Shown here: piece after piece, positions 9,139 to 17,040 of the stretch
Position numbering within the stretch: the stretch's first letter is position 1
Layout of the letters: every line of letters starts with the position of its first letter
Source of the DNA: JBBPYC01 sp965218765
Lineage (GTDB): Bacteria; Pseudomonadota; Gammaproteobacteria; Burkholderiales; Burkholderiaceae_C
DNA: 64,000 nt
Reading direction: 5' to 3'
NCBI GenBank assembly: GCA_965218765.1
Contig: CBDCLU010000002.1
Span: 682,001-746,000 of the forward strand
The notes under the pieces: generated by a model
The model's database searches: none
The model's input: only the letters and a program-made list of their open reading frames with translations
Told to the model about the DNA's origin: nothing
Program-made: the position numbers and the translations under genes

Positions 9139-9798
9139 ATGCACAGTTCCGCTGCTGCGCCTCCTGTGCCGGCCGCGCCGAACCGGTACAGCCCCGCGTC
9201 GGATCGCAACAAGGCACCGATCCTGGACGTGCTGCGCGGACTGCTCGGCGCCAGTGGCAATGCGCTCGAAATCGCGAGCGGCAGCGCGCAGCATCTGGCC
9301 CACTTCGCTGCTGCGTTGCCCGGCTGGCGCTGGCAGCCCAGCGACTGTGCCACCACGCCCGATGCGCTGGCCGCGCTGGACGCCGACATCAGCTTTTACT
9401 GCAGTCTCGAAGGCGCCATGCGCGACTGCGTGCTGCCGGCGGCGGCGCTTGACGTGTTGCAGACGCCGTGGCCGGCGCTACCGGACTACGACCTGGTCTA
9501 CTGCGCAAATATGCTGCACATCGCGCCGTGGGCCTGCTGCGCGGCGTTGTTCGACGGCGCGATGCGTCACCTGCGGGTGGCTGGCCTGCTGGTCATCTAC
9601 GGACCGTTCTTTGCAAGCCACGCCACAGCCGCGTCGGCTGGCAACGTCGCGTTCGACATCGACCTGCGCGCGCGCAACCCGGCGTGGGGAATCCGACAAC
9701 TCGCAGACGTGACGCGAGCAGCAGCCAGGGTCGGCCTGCGGTTGCAACAGCGCCATGACATGCCTTCAAACAACCTGTGCCTGGTGTTCGGGCGATGA
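9139..9798 (+). CDS. DUF938 family SAM-dependent methyltransferase-like protein
   Basis: A 219-residue protein of the DUF938 family, which has a class I methyltransferase fold but no established substrate. The SAM-binding motif I is LEIASGSAQH near residues 34-43, followed by WQPSD at the end of strand 2 and an acidic YCANMLHI segment. The family signature RYSPASDRNKAPIL is present near the N-terminus. The ATG at 9139 was chosen because it opens directly before this conserved start. It is the last plus-strand gene of the envelope cluster, 29 nt after the glycosyltransferase, and is convergent with the phosphoesterase-like gene that ends the arsS-phn operon. A role in either neighbouring group is only a guess. 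Confidence 0.83.
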   Translation: MHSSAAAPPVPAAPNRYSPASDRNKAPILDVLRGLLGASGNALEIASGSAQHLAHFAAALPGWRWQPSDCATTPDALAALDADISFYCSLEGAMRDCVLPAAALDVLQTPWPALPDYDLVYCANMLHIAPWACCAALFDGAMRHLRVAGLLVIYGPFFASHATAASAGNVAFDIDLRARNPAWGIRQLADVTRAAARVGLRLQQRHDMPSNNLCLVFGR

Positions 9799-9816
9799 CG
9801 TCGCCGCCGCGCCGGA

Positions 9817-10797
9817 CTAGACGCGTGGCAGTCCCTGAAGCGCCTGTCCCACCGTGAAGGTGGTGCCGCGCTCGATCCGCTCGAAGTAGGAGCGCCAGGC
9901 CGGCGAACCAGCCGGCCATTGGCGCAGGAATACCGTGCGCCAGCGCCGCGCGTCATAAGCGACGCGCAACAGGCCGACCCAGGCGTCGCCGATGCGCAGT
10001 TCATGCACGACCGGGTGCGGCGACGGACTGCCACCGATGCGCGTGCACAAGCCGCTCAGGTCGCCCGAAAAGTTCGGCATGCCGGCGGCACCGTTGTTGA
10101 TCACGCATCCCGGCAGGTTGTAGCCCGGTCGATCGATGCGGCGCAGCGCCGGCAGGCAGGTGTGACTGCTCGCGAACACATCGACGGCCGCGGTGGTGAA
10201 CACCGAACGCAGCCACGGCAGGTTCGCATCGTCATCAAGCGCGGCAATGTCAAAACGCCAGCCTGCCAGCGACTCGGCATCGCCGTGCACCACGCCGACG
10301 CTAACGTCCGCGACCGAATAGCGCGCCACCATCGGCAGCTGCGCAAGGCGCTGCAGCAGCTCAGGCTGCAGCGCCGCGGTGGCTTTGAGCTCGCGGTGAA
10401 TCTGGTTGGACCGCTCGACCGTGCCTTGGTCGACGCTGTCCGGATAGGCGCAACCGCAGCCCGCATCGTCGGCTGCCGCGTCGAGTTCGGCTTCCACGTT
10501 GCCCAAGATCGCGTCGTGGCGCAACACGCGCTGGTTGACCTCGGCGAAAGTCGCTGGATCGACGTCGAACCAGTTGAAGTCGCCGTTGAAGCAGATGGTG
10601 GCCGGCCCGCCCGGCTCAGCCGCGGCAAGCTGCTCCACGGCGTCGAGCGCCGGCAGGTTGCCGTACAGTCCGCCGACCACGTAGAGCGCGTTTGCCGGGC
10701 GCAGCGCGGCCTCACGCAGCGAAGCCGCGCCGTAGCGATAGCGCAGCGGGCAAACGCGACCGGCAGTGCGTGCGGCCGCAGGGCTCTCGTCGATCAT
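9817..10797 (-). CDS. Divergent calcineurin-like phosphoesterase, last gene of the arsS-phn operon
   Basis: A 326-residue cytoplasmic protein with the layout of the metallophosphoesterase fold but altered ligands. The canonical DxHGN is replaced by GGLYGNLPALDAV. The second block is FNGDFNWFD, keeping the GD and a later Asp. GNHE has become GNVE, VHGD is retained, and the final GHTH reads SSHTC. A CGCAYPD motif near residue 134 is not typical of ordinary phosphoesterases and might form its own metal site. Its ATG overlaps the phnC stop by 4 nt, so it is translated with the transporter. I recall relatives beside PhnC-type genes in Burkholderiales but cannot confirm this. Activity on phosphate, phosphonate or arsenic esters is inference. 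Confidence 0.6.
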   Translation of the reverse strand: MIDESPAAARTAGRVCPLRYRYGAASLREAALRPANALYVVGGLYGNLPALDAVEQLAAAEPGGPATICFNGDFNWFDVDPATFAEVNQRVLRHDAILGNVEAELDAAADDAGCGCAYPDSVDQGTVERSNQIHRELKATAALQPELLQRLAQLPMVARYSVADVSVGVVHGDAESLAGWRFDIAALDDDANLPWLRSVFTTAAVDVFASSHTCLPALRRIDRPGYNLPGCVINNGAAGMPNFSGDLSGLCTRIGGSPSPHPVVHELRIGDAWVGLLRVAYDARRWRTVFLRQWPAGSPAWRSYFERIERGTTFTVGQALQGLPRV

Positions 10798-11564
10798 GCG
10801 AAGGCCTGAGCGAGTTGACCGGCTGCGTCCGATGTGACGACGAGGTCGGCGACCACGCGGCCGCGCCTCAGGCAGATCGCGCGCGTGGCGAGCTGCGGCA
10901 CCCGTTGCAGATCGTGCAGCACGCAGATCAGGGTGAGGCCATGCTCACGCGCGACCGCGCCGAGCAGTTCGAGCACCGAATCGGCCGCCTGCGCATCGAG
11001 GCTTGCGGTCGGCTCGTCGGCCAGCAGGATCGGCGCGCGCTGCTGCAGTGCGCGCGCGATTGCAACCTTCTGGCGTTCACCGCCGGACAGCGAATCGGTG
11101 CGCCGGTGTGCGGCCCAGTCCATGCCCACCCGTGCGAGCGCCGCCATCGCCGCAGCCCGCTCGGCCTCCGGCCAGCGCCGCACCCAGGTCAGCGGCGAGG
11201 CGCAACGAGAGGCGCCGCCGATCAACACGTTGTCGATCGCCTGCAGGCGATCGACCAGATGCAGCCCCTGGTGCACCTGCGCGATGCGGCTTCGCAGACG
11301 GCGCAGCGCGGCGCCTTGCCGGCTTCGGCCGGACAGCTCCATGCCGTGGACCTTGAGGCTGCCACCGGTCACCGCGCAAAAACCTGCGAGCGCGCGCAAC
11401 AGCGTGGACTTGCCGGCGCCGTTGTGGCCGACCAGCGCAATGCGTTCACCAGCCGCGATGGTCAACGAGACATCGCGCAGCAGCGGAATCTGGCTTCCGA
11501 GAGCGCGCACCTCAACCGCACGGGCATCGATGAGACTTGGCACCTCCCGATCCATCGTCTTCAT
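10794..11564 (-). CDS. phnC: PhnC-like ABC transporter ATP-binding protein
   Basis: A 256-residue ATPase of the phosphonate/phosphite importer class. Walker A GHNGAGKS occupies residues 46-53, Q-loop VHQGLHLV follows, the signature LSGGERQK lies near residue 159, Walker B ILLADEPT follows, and the switch is CVLHDLQ. A Met at residue 4 is an alternative start. It lies 40 nt downstream of the permease gene and overlaps the phosphoesterase-like gene by ATGA. The imported ligand may be phosphonate, phosphite, phosphate or an arsenic analogue. The adjacent arsS makes an arsenic-related substrate worth considering, but sequence alone does not decide. Confidence 0.85.
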   Translation of the reverse strand: MKTMDREVPSLIDARAVEVRALGSQIPLLRDVSLTIAAGERIALVGHNGAGKSTLLRALAGFCAVTGGSLKVHGMELSGRSRQGAALRRLRSRIAQVHQGLHLVDRLQAIDNVLIGGASRCASPLTWVRRWPEAERAAAMAALARVGMDWAAHRRTDSLSGGERQKVAIARALQQRAPILLADEPTASLDAQAADSVLELLGAVAREHGLTLICVLHDLQRVPQLATRAICLRRGRVVADLVVTSDAAGQLAQAFA

Positions 11565-11604
11565 CTCACTGCCTGTCCGCGTGGCATTTGGTTCACTCTG
11601 TTCA

Positions 11605-12546
11605 TCAGACGATGCGCCGACGCAGCGCGCGGCTCAAGCCATCGAATGCGGTCACCATCAGCATGATCGCAATCAGCACGGTGGCCAGCCGCCCCCACTG
11701 GAACAGCGCCACCGCCTCGGACAGCAGCAGCCCGAGCCCGCCCGCGCCCACCAACCCGAGGACGGTCGAATCGCGCAGATTGAACTCCCACACGTACAGC
11801 AGTTGCGAGACGAATTGCGGCAACGCGGCGGGCCAGACCGAGAGGAAGAACACTTGACCTGAACGCGCGCCGGTCGCGTGCACCGCATCGATCGGCCGCA
11901 TGTCGAGCGCCTCGATCGATTCGGCCAACAGCTTGCCGAGCGTGCCGGCCGAGTGCAGCGCCACGGCAAGGATGCCGGCCGTAGCGCCCAGTCCCACGAT
12001 GCCGACCAGAAACAGCCCGAACACCAGCGTATGAATCGAGCGCAGCACATCGAGCACGGCCTTCGCAGCCCATGCAACCGGCAGCGGTGCGACCAGGTTG
12101 CGCGCAGCCAGCAGCCCGAATGGCAAAGCGAGCAGCGCCGCCAGCGCGGTACCCAAGGTCGCAATGCGCAACGTGGTCCACAACGCGCGCCCGAGCCCGT
12201 CCAGATAGCGACGTTCGGTGGCGCGCTGATCTTCCCCACGAAGCAGTCGGCCGGTGCCGTCGCGCACTTCGAGTTGGGGATTGCCGTACCACAGGCGCAG
12301 AAAGCTCGGTTCGGCCAGTTCGGCTGCGGTGCGCTGCAGGTTCTGCCAGGGCCGCCGGCCGAGGCTCAAGTCCCCGTCACGCGCCAGTGTCCAACCGCTC
12401 AGGATCACGAGCAGCGCACAGGCCGCCAGCAGCAACGGCAAGGCCGACCGGCTGGCGCGCCGCGTCACCTTCACAAGGCGACCTGCCGATGCAGCCGGCA
12501 CCGCCGAGTCGGCCGCGCTGGACGCCGCAGCCGGCCCGACGTTCAT
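11605..12546 (-). CDS. phnE: PhnE-like ABC transporter permease
   Basis: An inner-membrane permease of 313 residues. One hydrophobic span lies near residues 35-55. A periplasmic stretch follows, then five spans from about residue 122 to the C-terminus. The cytoplasmic coupling loop is recognisable as IEALDMRPIDAVHATGA, followed by VWPAALP, matching the EAA loop of PhnE. Its ATG overlaps the phnD stop by ATGA, and phnC follows after 40 nt, so the three transporter genes are co-translated in the order D-E-C. A single permease gene is present, so the membrane domain is presumably a homodimer, as in other PhnE systems. Confidence 0.86.
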   Translation of the reverse strand: MNVGPAAASSAADSAVPAASAGRLVKVTRRASRSALPLLLAACALLVILSGWTLARDGDLSLGRRPWQNLQRTAAELAEPSFLRLWYGNPQLEVRDGTGRLLRGEDQRATERRYLDGLGRALWTTLRIATLGTALAALLALPFGLLAARNLVAPLPVAWAAKAVLDVLRSIHTLVFGLFLVGIVGLGATAGILAVALHSAGTLGKLLAESIEALDMRPIDAVHATGARSGQVFFLSVWPAALPQFVSQLLYVWEFNLRDSTVLGLVGAGGLGLLLSEAVALFQWGRLATVLIAIMLMVTAFDGLSRALRRRIV

Positions 12547-13436
12547 TTCGGCATCAACTTGCCGGTCGCAAGACCGGCGTCGCGGATCGGCCGGTAGTAG
12601 TCGTTGTCTTTTGCGACGAAGCCGGTATAGCGCGGCGGCAGCAGATCAGGTTGCTTGGCCAAGGCGGGCCCGACCGACTCGAACGCAGCGCGCAGCCTTG
12701 CGATGAATGCAGGGTCTTTCGCAAGCTCCGCGCGCACCGCGACCGCATCGTTGGGCAGTGGGTCCGAGGTCCAGAACACGACGCTGTCGGCGGCCTTGAT
12801 CAAACCTTCGGAAATCATCGCGTCGCGATTGCGGTTGTAGTCCGCGCCCGCATCCAGGTCGCCGCGTGTGACCTGCAGCTCGATCGCCTGGTGCTTGGTG
12901 TAGAGCACCTTGCCCAGGTATTGCTCGGGATCGATGCCGTTTTTCTGAAAGTGATGAAACGGAATGAGGTAGCCGGAGGTGGACCCCTTGTCGCCGAACG
13001 CAAAGCTCTTGCCTTTCAAGTCCGTGGTCGACCGGATGCCGGAACCCGGGTGCGTGATCATGATCGCGTGGTACTCGGGTTTGCCGTCATACAGGATCGA
13101 CGCCACAGCTTGCGCACCGGCCACGTGGTTGGCCAGCACGTAGCCCCAGGGACCCATCAGCGCGACGTCGGTCTCGCCGGCAGCCAGTGATTTGGCCAGC
13201 CCTTCCCAGCTGTCGACGGTGTAGAGCTTGACCTTGCGCCCGAGCGCCTTGCCGAGGTAGTCAGCCAGCGGCCGGTAGGTCGCGTCGTTCTTCTCCTTGT
13301 CCGGCTGATACAGGCCGACGCCGAAATTGAGCGTGCCGGCGTCCTGCGCCTGCAAAGGTGTCGTCAGACCGAGGAGGCTGAACGCGACCAGCGCCTGGAT
13401 GGCTGCGGCACGGCCGATGGAGCGAAGGGATTGCAT
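12543..13436 (-). CDS. phnD: PhnD-like phosphonate/phosphite-type periplasmic binding protein
   Basis: A secreted substrate-binding protein of 297 residues. The signal peptide ends near residue 30 (LQAQ before DAG). The mature protein has features shared by PhnD and PtxB: FGVGLYQPDKEKN at the N-terminus, MGPWGYVLAN, and the oxyanion-binding loop GDKGSTSGYLIP. The ATG at 13436 gives a normal signal peptide; an upstream in-frame GTG would add 23 uncharacteristic residues. It is the first transporter gene, 75 nt downstream of arsS. Family members bind tetrahedral oxyanions or phosphonates, and closely related fold members such as AioX bind arsenite. Specificity is unassigned. Confidence 0.85.
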   Translation of the reverse strand: MQSLRSIGRAAAIQALVAFSLLGLTTPLQAQDAGTLNFGVGLYQPDKEKNDATYRPLADYLGKALGRKVKLYTVDSWEGLAKSLAAGETDVALMGPWGYVLANHVAGAQAVASILYDGKPEYHAIMITHPGSGIRSTTDLKGKSFAFGDKGSTSGYLIPFHHFQKNGIDPEQYLGKVLYTKHQAIELQVTRGDLDAGADYNRNRDAMISEGLIKAADSVVFWTSDPLPNDAVAVRAELAKDPAFIARLRAAFESVGPALAKQPDLLPPRYTGFVAKDNDYYRPIRDAGLATGKLMPK

Positions 13437-13511
13437 GGACGTCTCCGAATCAGGAAAAGAGAAAACTGAACGCCTGGCGCCATGCGCCGAGACAACTCGG
13501 ACCACGCGACA

Positions 13512-14504
13512 TCAAGACACCGTGCTGGCGTTTTCACTTTCCACCAGCGCGCCGCCACAGCTCGAACCCTGCCCTGCAGTGCACCCGAAGCAGTGGTCGG
13601 CAACCCGGATCGCGCGTCCATCAAGGCGGGCGCTCACCAGTTCGCGCACCTGCATGCGCGCCTTGCCCGACTCGCGTATCGGCAGCCCGAGCTGCTGGTT
13701 GAAGTCGCAGTCGTACAGCCAGCCCTGCCAGTCCACGCTGATCAAGGTGCGGCACATCACCTGGTCCAGGTTCTCGTCGCGATGCGCGCTTTTGAGCAGC
13801 GCCATGTAGGTCGCGAACTGACCTTTGCTGACCAGCGTCGAGCCGAACCGCTGGATCGGCATGTTGGCCAGCGTGAACAACTGATTGAACAACACGCCGA
13901 AATGCGCAGCCAGGTGTTGTTTGTAGTCCTGCTCGAGCGCCTGCTGCGGCGGCGGCAGGCTCGGGCCCTGTGGGTTGTAGACCAGATTCAGCGACAGCCC
14001 CGATTCCGGCAGCCCGTAGCCAAGCGCGTTGAGCCGCTGCAGGCCGCGGATGCTGGCGTCGAACACGCCCTTGCCGCGCTGGCGGTCGACGTTGTCCTCC
14101 AGATAGCACGGCATGGAGGCGACCACTTCGACGCGATGCGCAGCGAGAAACTCCGCGAGCCCTTCCTGGCCTGGCTCTTCGAGGATCGTCAGGTTGCAGC
14201 GGTCGATCACGCGCACCTCAAGCGCACGCGCCGCCGCCACCAGATAGCGGAAATGCGGGTTCAGTTCCGGCGCGCCGCCGGTCAGGTCCAGCGTCTTGAG
14301 CGCCGGATCGGCACGCAGCAGTGCCAAGATCGTGTCGATCGTCTCCAGCGACATCTCCTCGGTCCGGTTCGGGCCCGCGTTCACGTGGCAATGCAGGCAA
14401 CTCTGGTTGCAGCGATAGCCGAGATTGACCTGCAAGGTGTCGAGCGCACGGCGCTTGAGCACGGGGAAGTCGGTATTGGCAAGCAGGGGCAGAGTGGCGT
14501 GCAT
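13512..14504 (-). CDS. arsS: Radical SAM protein ArsS (arsenosugar biosynthesis type)
   Basis: A 330-residue radical SAM enzyme. The [4Fe-4S]/SAM motif is CNQSCLHC with cysteines at residues 32, 36 and 39, followed by LTGGAPELNPHFR, the GGE-equivalent. The C-terminus has a second Cys cluster, HCFGCTAGQGSSCGG, characteristic of the family first described as radical SAM/Cys-rich. ArsS attaches a 5'-deoxyadenosyl group to methylated arsenic in arsenosugar formation. I used the ATG at 14504 since the upstream extension is not family-like. It heads a minus-strand operon with phnD, phnE, phnC and a phosphoesterase-like gene. No arsM arsenite methyltransferase, arsR or arsenate reductase is seen in the window, which is unusual for a pure arsenic cluster. 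Confidence 0.88.
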   Translation of the reverse strand: MHATLPLLANTDFPVLKRRALDTLQVNLGYRCNQSCLHCHVNAGPNRTEEMSLETIDTILALLRADPALKTLDLTGGAPELNPHFRYLVAAARALEVRVIDRCNLTILEEPGQEGLAEFLAAHRVEVVASMPCYLEDNVDRQRGKGVFDASIRGLQRLNALGYGLPESGLSLNLVYNPQGPSLPPPQQALEQDYKQHLAAHFGVLFNQLFTLANMPIQRFGSTLVSKGQFATYMALLKSAHRDENLDQVMCRTLISVDWQGWLYDCDFNQQLGLPIRESGKARMQVRELVSARLDGRAIRVADHCFGCTAGQGSSCGGALVESENASTVS

Positions 14505-14669
14505 GGAAGTTTTGACGAGGGATTGGGTGCAACGGCAGCCCGTCATGATGACCGATGCAAGTTCCGAGCGCCGCAACGGGATGGGGCTCAAAAATCTAGC
14601 GAGTCGAGCAGGTACTTCGCCAGCCGCGCCTGTTTGGTTACGGCTTGTCCGTCGGTAGATCAATGCTGT

Positions 14670-15275
14670 TCAGCACGGCCCATGCGTGCGGCGGAATTCG
14701 CGCGGATTGACCGGCTGCGGGTCGGCGAACAATCCGCGTGCCGCCCGCCGCGCCTGCTGCTCTTCGCGCTGGTACGGGCCCGGGTCGCGCCGCCAGCGGT
14801 ACGACCAGGCATGGCCTTGCATGACCAGCCAGGCGCCCAGGTCCTGGCCGTCGAGCTGCACGGTTGCGAGTTCGCGCCGGTATTCGTCGAGCGCCCGGGT
14901 CGCGACCTGCACTGGTCGGCGCAGCACCTTCGCACGCAGCGCGGCGCCGGCCGCCGCGCCGCCGCGCTGGCACGACTCCGGCGCATCGATGCCGGTGATG
15001 CGCACCTTGCGCGGCGCACCGCCGCCAGTGGGTGCGATCCACAATGTATCGCCGTCGCTCACGCGCGTGACGACGCCGGACCAAGCGCGCACGCCGGCCT
15101 GGTGGTGCGCACGGCCACCGGGACGATCAGCGGAGCCGCGATCCCCGCATCCGGCCACGACGATTGCGCCTGCAAGCAGTATCGCCGCAAGCGTGGCAAA
15201 ACGGGCGGCAGCCGGCAGACAAGCTGCGGACGGGAGCGCAGGCACGGCAGGCGGCGCGTCATGCGGGTCGATCAT
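14670..15275 (-). CDS. Thermonuclease-like (SNase) lipoprotein
   Basis: A 201-residue protein with a staphylococcal-nuclease-like OB-fold. The long N-terminal leader ends in VVAGC, a possible lipobox with Cys at residue 43, so the protein is probably membrane-anchored and faces the periplasm. A later start would shorten the leader. The nuclease core shows VSDGDTLWI, RITGIDAPES, DEYRRELATV and LVMQGHAW, which correspond to the calcium-binding and catalytic Arg/Glu region. A basic tail rich in Arg follows. It lies 165 nt upstream of arsS on the same strand, with no evidence of functional linkage. Nuclease activity is likely but the catalytic residues were assigned by eye only. Confidence 0.8.
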   Translation of the reverse strand: MIDPHDAPPAVPALPSAACLPAAARFATLAAILLAGAIVVAGCGDRGSADRPGGRAHHQAGVRAWSGVVTRVSDGDTLWIAPTGGGAPRKVRITGIDAPESCQRGGAAAGAALRAKVLRRPVQVATRALDEYRRELATVQLDGQDLGAWLVMQGHAWSYRWRRDPGPYQREEQQARRAARGLFADPQPVNPREFRRTHGPC

Positions 15276-15307
15276 TGTTAAGAGGCAGCAATAGTCAGCA
15301 CAGTATG

Positions 15308-15360
15308 CTATTTTTTACATAGCATTGCGCACTTCATGCCGGCGGCGTGTCAAATCCATC
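15308..15360 (+). repeat. Palindromic repeat, copy 1 (intergenic, weakest match)
   Basis: An AT-rich island between the divergent nuc-like and gabD-type genes. It opens with CTATT and continues to ATAGC. The inverted repeat ATGCTAT (15305-15311) / ATAGCAT (15319-15325) can form a hairpin. The spacing from CTA to TAGC equals that in the four other copies (positions 1 and 13), and a GC-rich section follows. It is the weakest match of the five and could also be a terminator-like or operator hairpin. Confidence 0.45.
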
Positions 15361-15529
15361 TGATGTTGGTGTCCTATGATGGCAGACCCACCGCGCCAGG
15401 CGTCTAGGCTGCTCCGGCTGGACCGGGCGGCCGCCCGCTGCAATCAGCAGCGGCAGCGGGCGGCCGCCGTCGCCCTGCGCCATCTCTTCATTTCCCCATC
15501 CCATCAGCTACACAGCAAAGAGGCAATCC

Positions 15530-16972
15530 ATGAGCACAAGCTATCCCAACACGCAACTGATGATCGGCGGCCAGTGGTGCGATCCTGCCGAAGGGCAGTC
15601 GCTGGCCGTGTTCAATCCGGCTACGGGCAAGGAAATCGGGCGCGTTGCAAAAGCCGGCCGTGCAGACCTTGACCGGGCGCTGAAAGCTGCTGCCGACGGA
15701 TTCGACGTCTGGCGCAATACACCGGCAGTCGAGCGCAGCAAGCTGATGCACAAGGCAGCCGCACTGCTGCGCGAGCGGGCCGGTGCGGTGGCCGAGCTGA
15801 TGACGCAGGAGCAAGGCAAGCCGCTGGTCGAAGCCAAAGGCGAAATTGCGGCCGCCGCCGACACCATCGACACCTTTGCCGAGGAAGGCAATCGCGTGTA
15901 CGGCCGCATCGTGCCGGCGCGCAATCTGGCGGCGCGGCAGATGGTGCTGCGCGAGCCGGTCGGACCGGTGGCGGCATTCACACCCTGGAATTTTCCGATC
16001 AACCAGGTGGTGCGCAAGTTGTCGGCGGCGCTTGCCACCGGCTGCTCGATCATCGTGAAGGCGCCAGAGGAAACCCCGGCCTCGCCCGCCGAGCTGGTCC
16101 GCGCGTTCGTCGACGCGGGTGTGCCGGCCGGTGTGGTTGGGCTGGTCTATGGGGACCCGGCCGAGATTTCCGAATATCTGATCCCGCACCCGGTGATCCG
16201 CAAGATCACGTTCACCGGGTCCACCCCGGTCGGCAAGCAGTTGGCTGCGCTGGCCGGCAAGCACATGAAGCGTGCCACGATGGAGCTTGGCGGCCACGCG
16301 CCCGTGATCGTCGCCGAAGACGCGGACATCAAGCTTGCGGTCAAGTCCGCCGGAGGTGCCAAGTTCCGCAATGCAGGCCAGGTCTGCATCTCGCCCACTC
16401 GTTTCCTCGTGCATGAGAGCATCGCAAAAGAGTTTGTGAAGGCGCTGTCCGATTACGCAGGAGGGCTCAAGGTCGGCGACGGGATGGAAAAGCAGTCGAC
16501 GATGGGACCGCTGGCCAATCCGCGGCGCCTGACTGCGATGGCCGAGTTCACCGAGGATGCGATCGCCAGGGGCGCTACGGTTGCGACCGGCGGCAAGCGC
16601 ATCGGCGAGTCGGGCAACTTCTTCTCGCCCACGGTGCTCGCCGACGTGCCGCTGGAAGCGAAGGTCTTCAACGACGAGCCATTCGGTCCAATGGCCGCGG
16701 TGCGCCCGTTCAATACGCTCGACGAGGCGATCCACGAAGCCAACCGCCTGCCGTACGGGCTGGCCGGCTATGCGTTCACGAGTTCGCTGAAAAACGCGCA
16801 TCAACTCGCGCAGCGGCTCGAACTCGGCATGCTCTGGATCAACCAGCCTGCGATGGCCTGGCCGGAGATGCCGTTTGGCGGCGTGAAGGATTCCGGCTAC
16901 GGCTCGGAAGGCGGTCCCGAAGCGCTGGAAGCGTACTTGAACACGAAGTCCGTCTCAATCATGAACGTTTGA
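15530..16972 (+). CDS. NAD(P)-dependent succinate-semialdehyde dehydrogenase family protein
   Basis: An aldehyde dehydrogenase of 480 residues, the normal family length. The catalytic Cys is residue 286 in GQVCISPTR, and the general base Glu lies in MELGGHAP near residue 252. The cofactor region includes FTPWNFPINQ and ITFTGSTPVGK. The overall pattern resembles GabD-type enzymes, which oxidise succinate semialdehyde to succinate, but other short-chain semialdehydes such as glutarate semialdehyde are possible. No gabT or transporter lies beside it: downstream is a sulfatase 68 nt away and upstream is a divergent nuclease gene. The start at 15530 gives the typical N-terminus YPNTQLMIGGQW. Confidence 0.88.
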   Translation: MSTSYPNTQLMIGGQWCDPAEGQSLAVFNPATGKEIGRVAKAGRADLDRALKAAADGFDVWRNTPAVERSKLMHKAAALLRERAGAVAELMTQEQGKPLVEAKGEIAAAADTIDTFAEEGNRVYGRIVPARNLAARQMVLREPVGPVAAFTPWNFPINQVVRKLSAALATGCSIIVKAPEETPASPAELVRAFVDAGVPAGVVGLVYGDPAEISEYLIPHPVIRKITFTGSTPVGKQLAALAGKHMKRATMELGGHAPVIVAEDADIKLAVKSAGGAKFRNAGQVCISPTRFLVHESIAKEFVKALSDYAGGLKVGDGMEKQSTMGPLANPRRLTAMAEFTEDAIARGATVATGGKRIGESGNFFSPTVLADVPLEAKVFNDEPFGPMAAVRPFNTLDEAIHEANRLPYGLAGYAFTSSLKNAHQLAQRLELGMLWINQPAMAWPEMPFGGVKDSGYGSEGGPEALEAYLNTKSVSIMNV

Positions 16973-17040
16973 TCACGCGGGTGGCCCCATCCAACGATTA
17001 AGCTCGCCAGCACCCATCGGATCCACGACTGAAATCGTTC

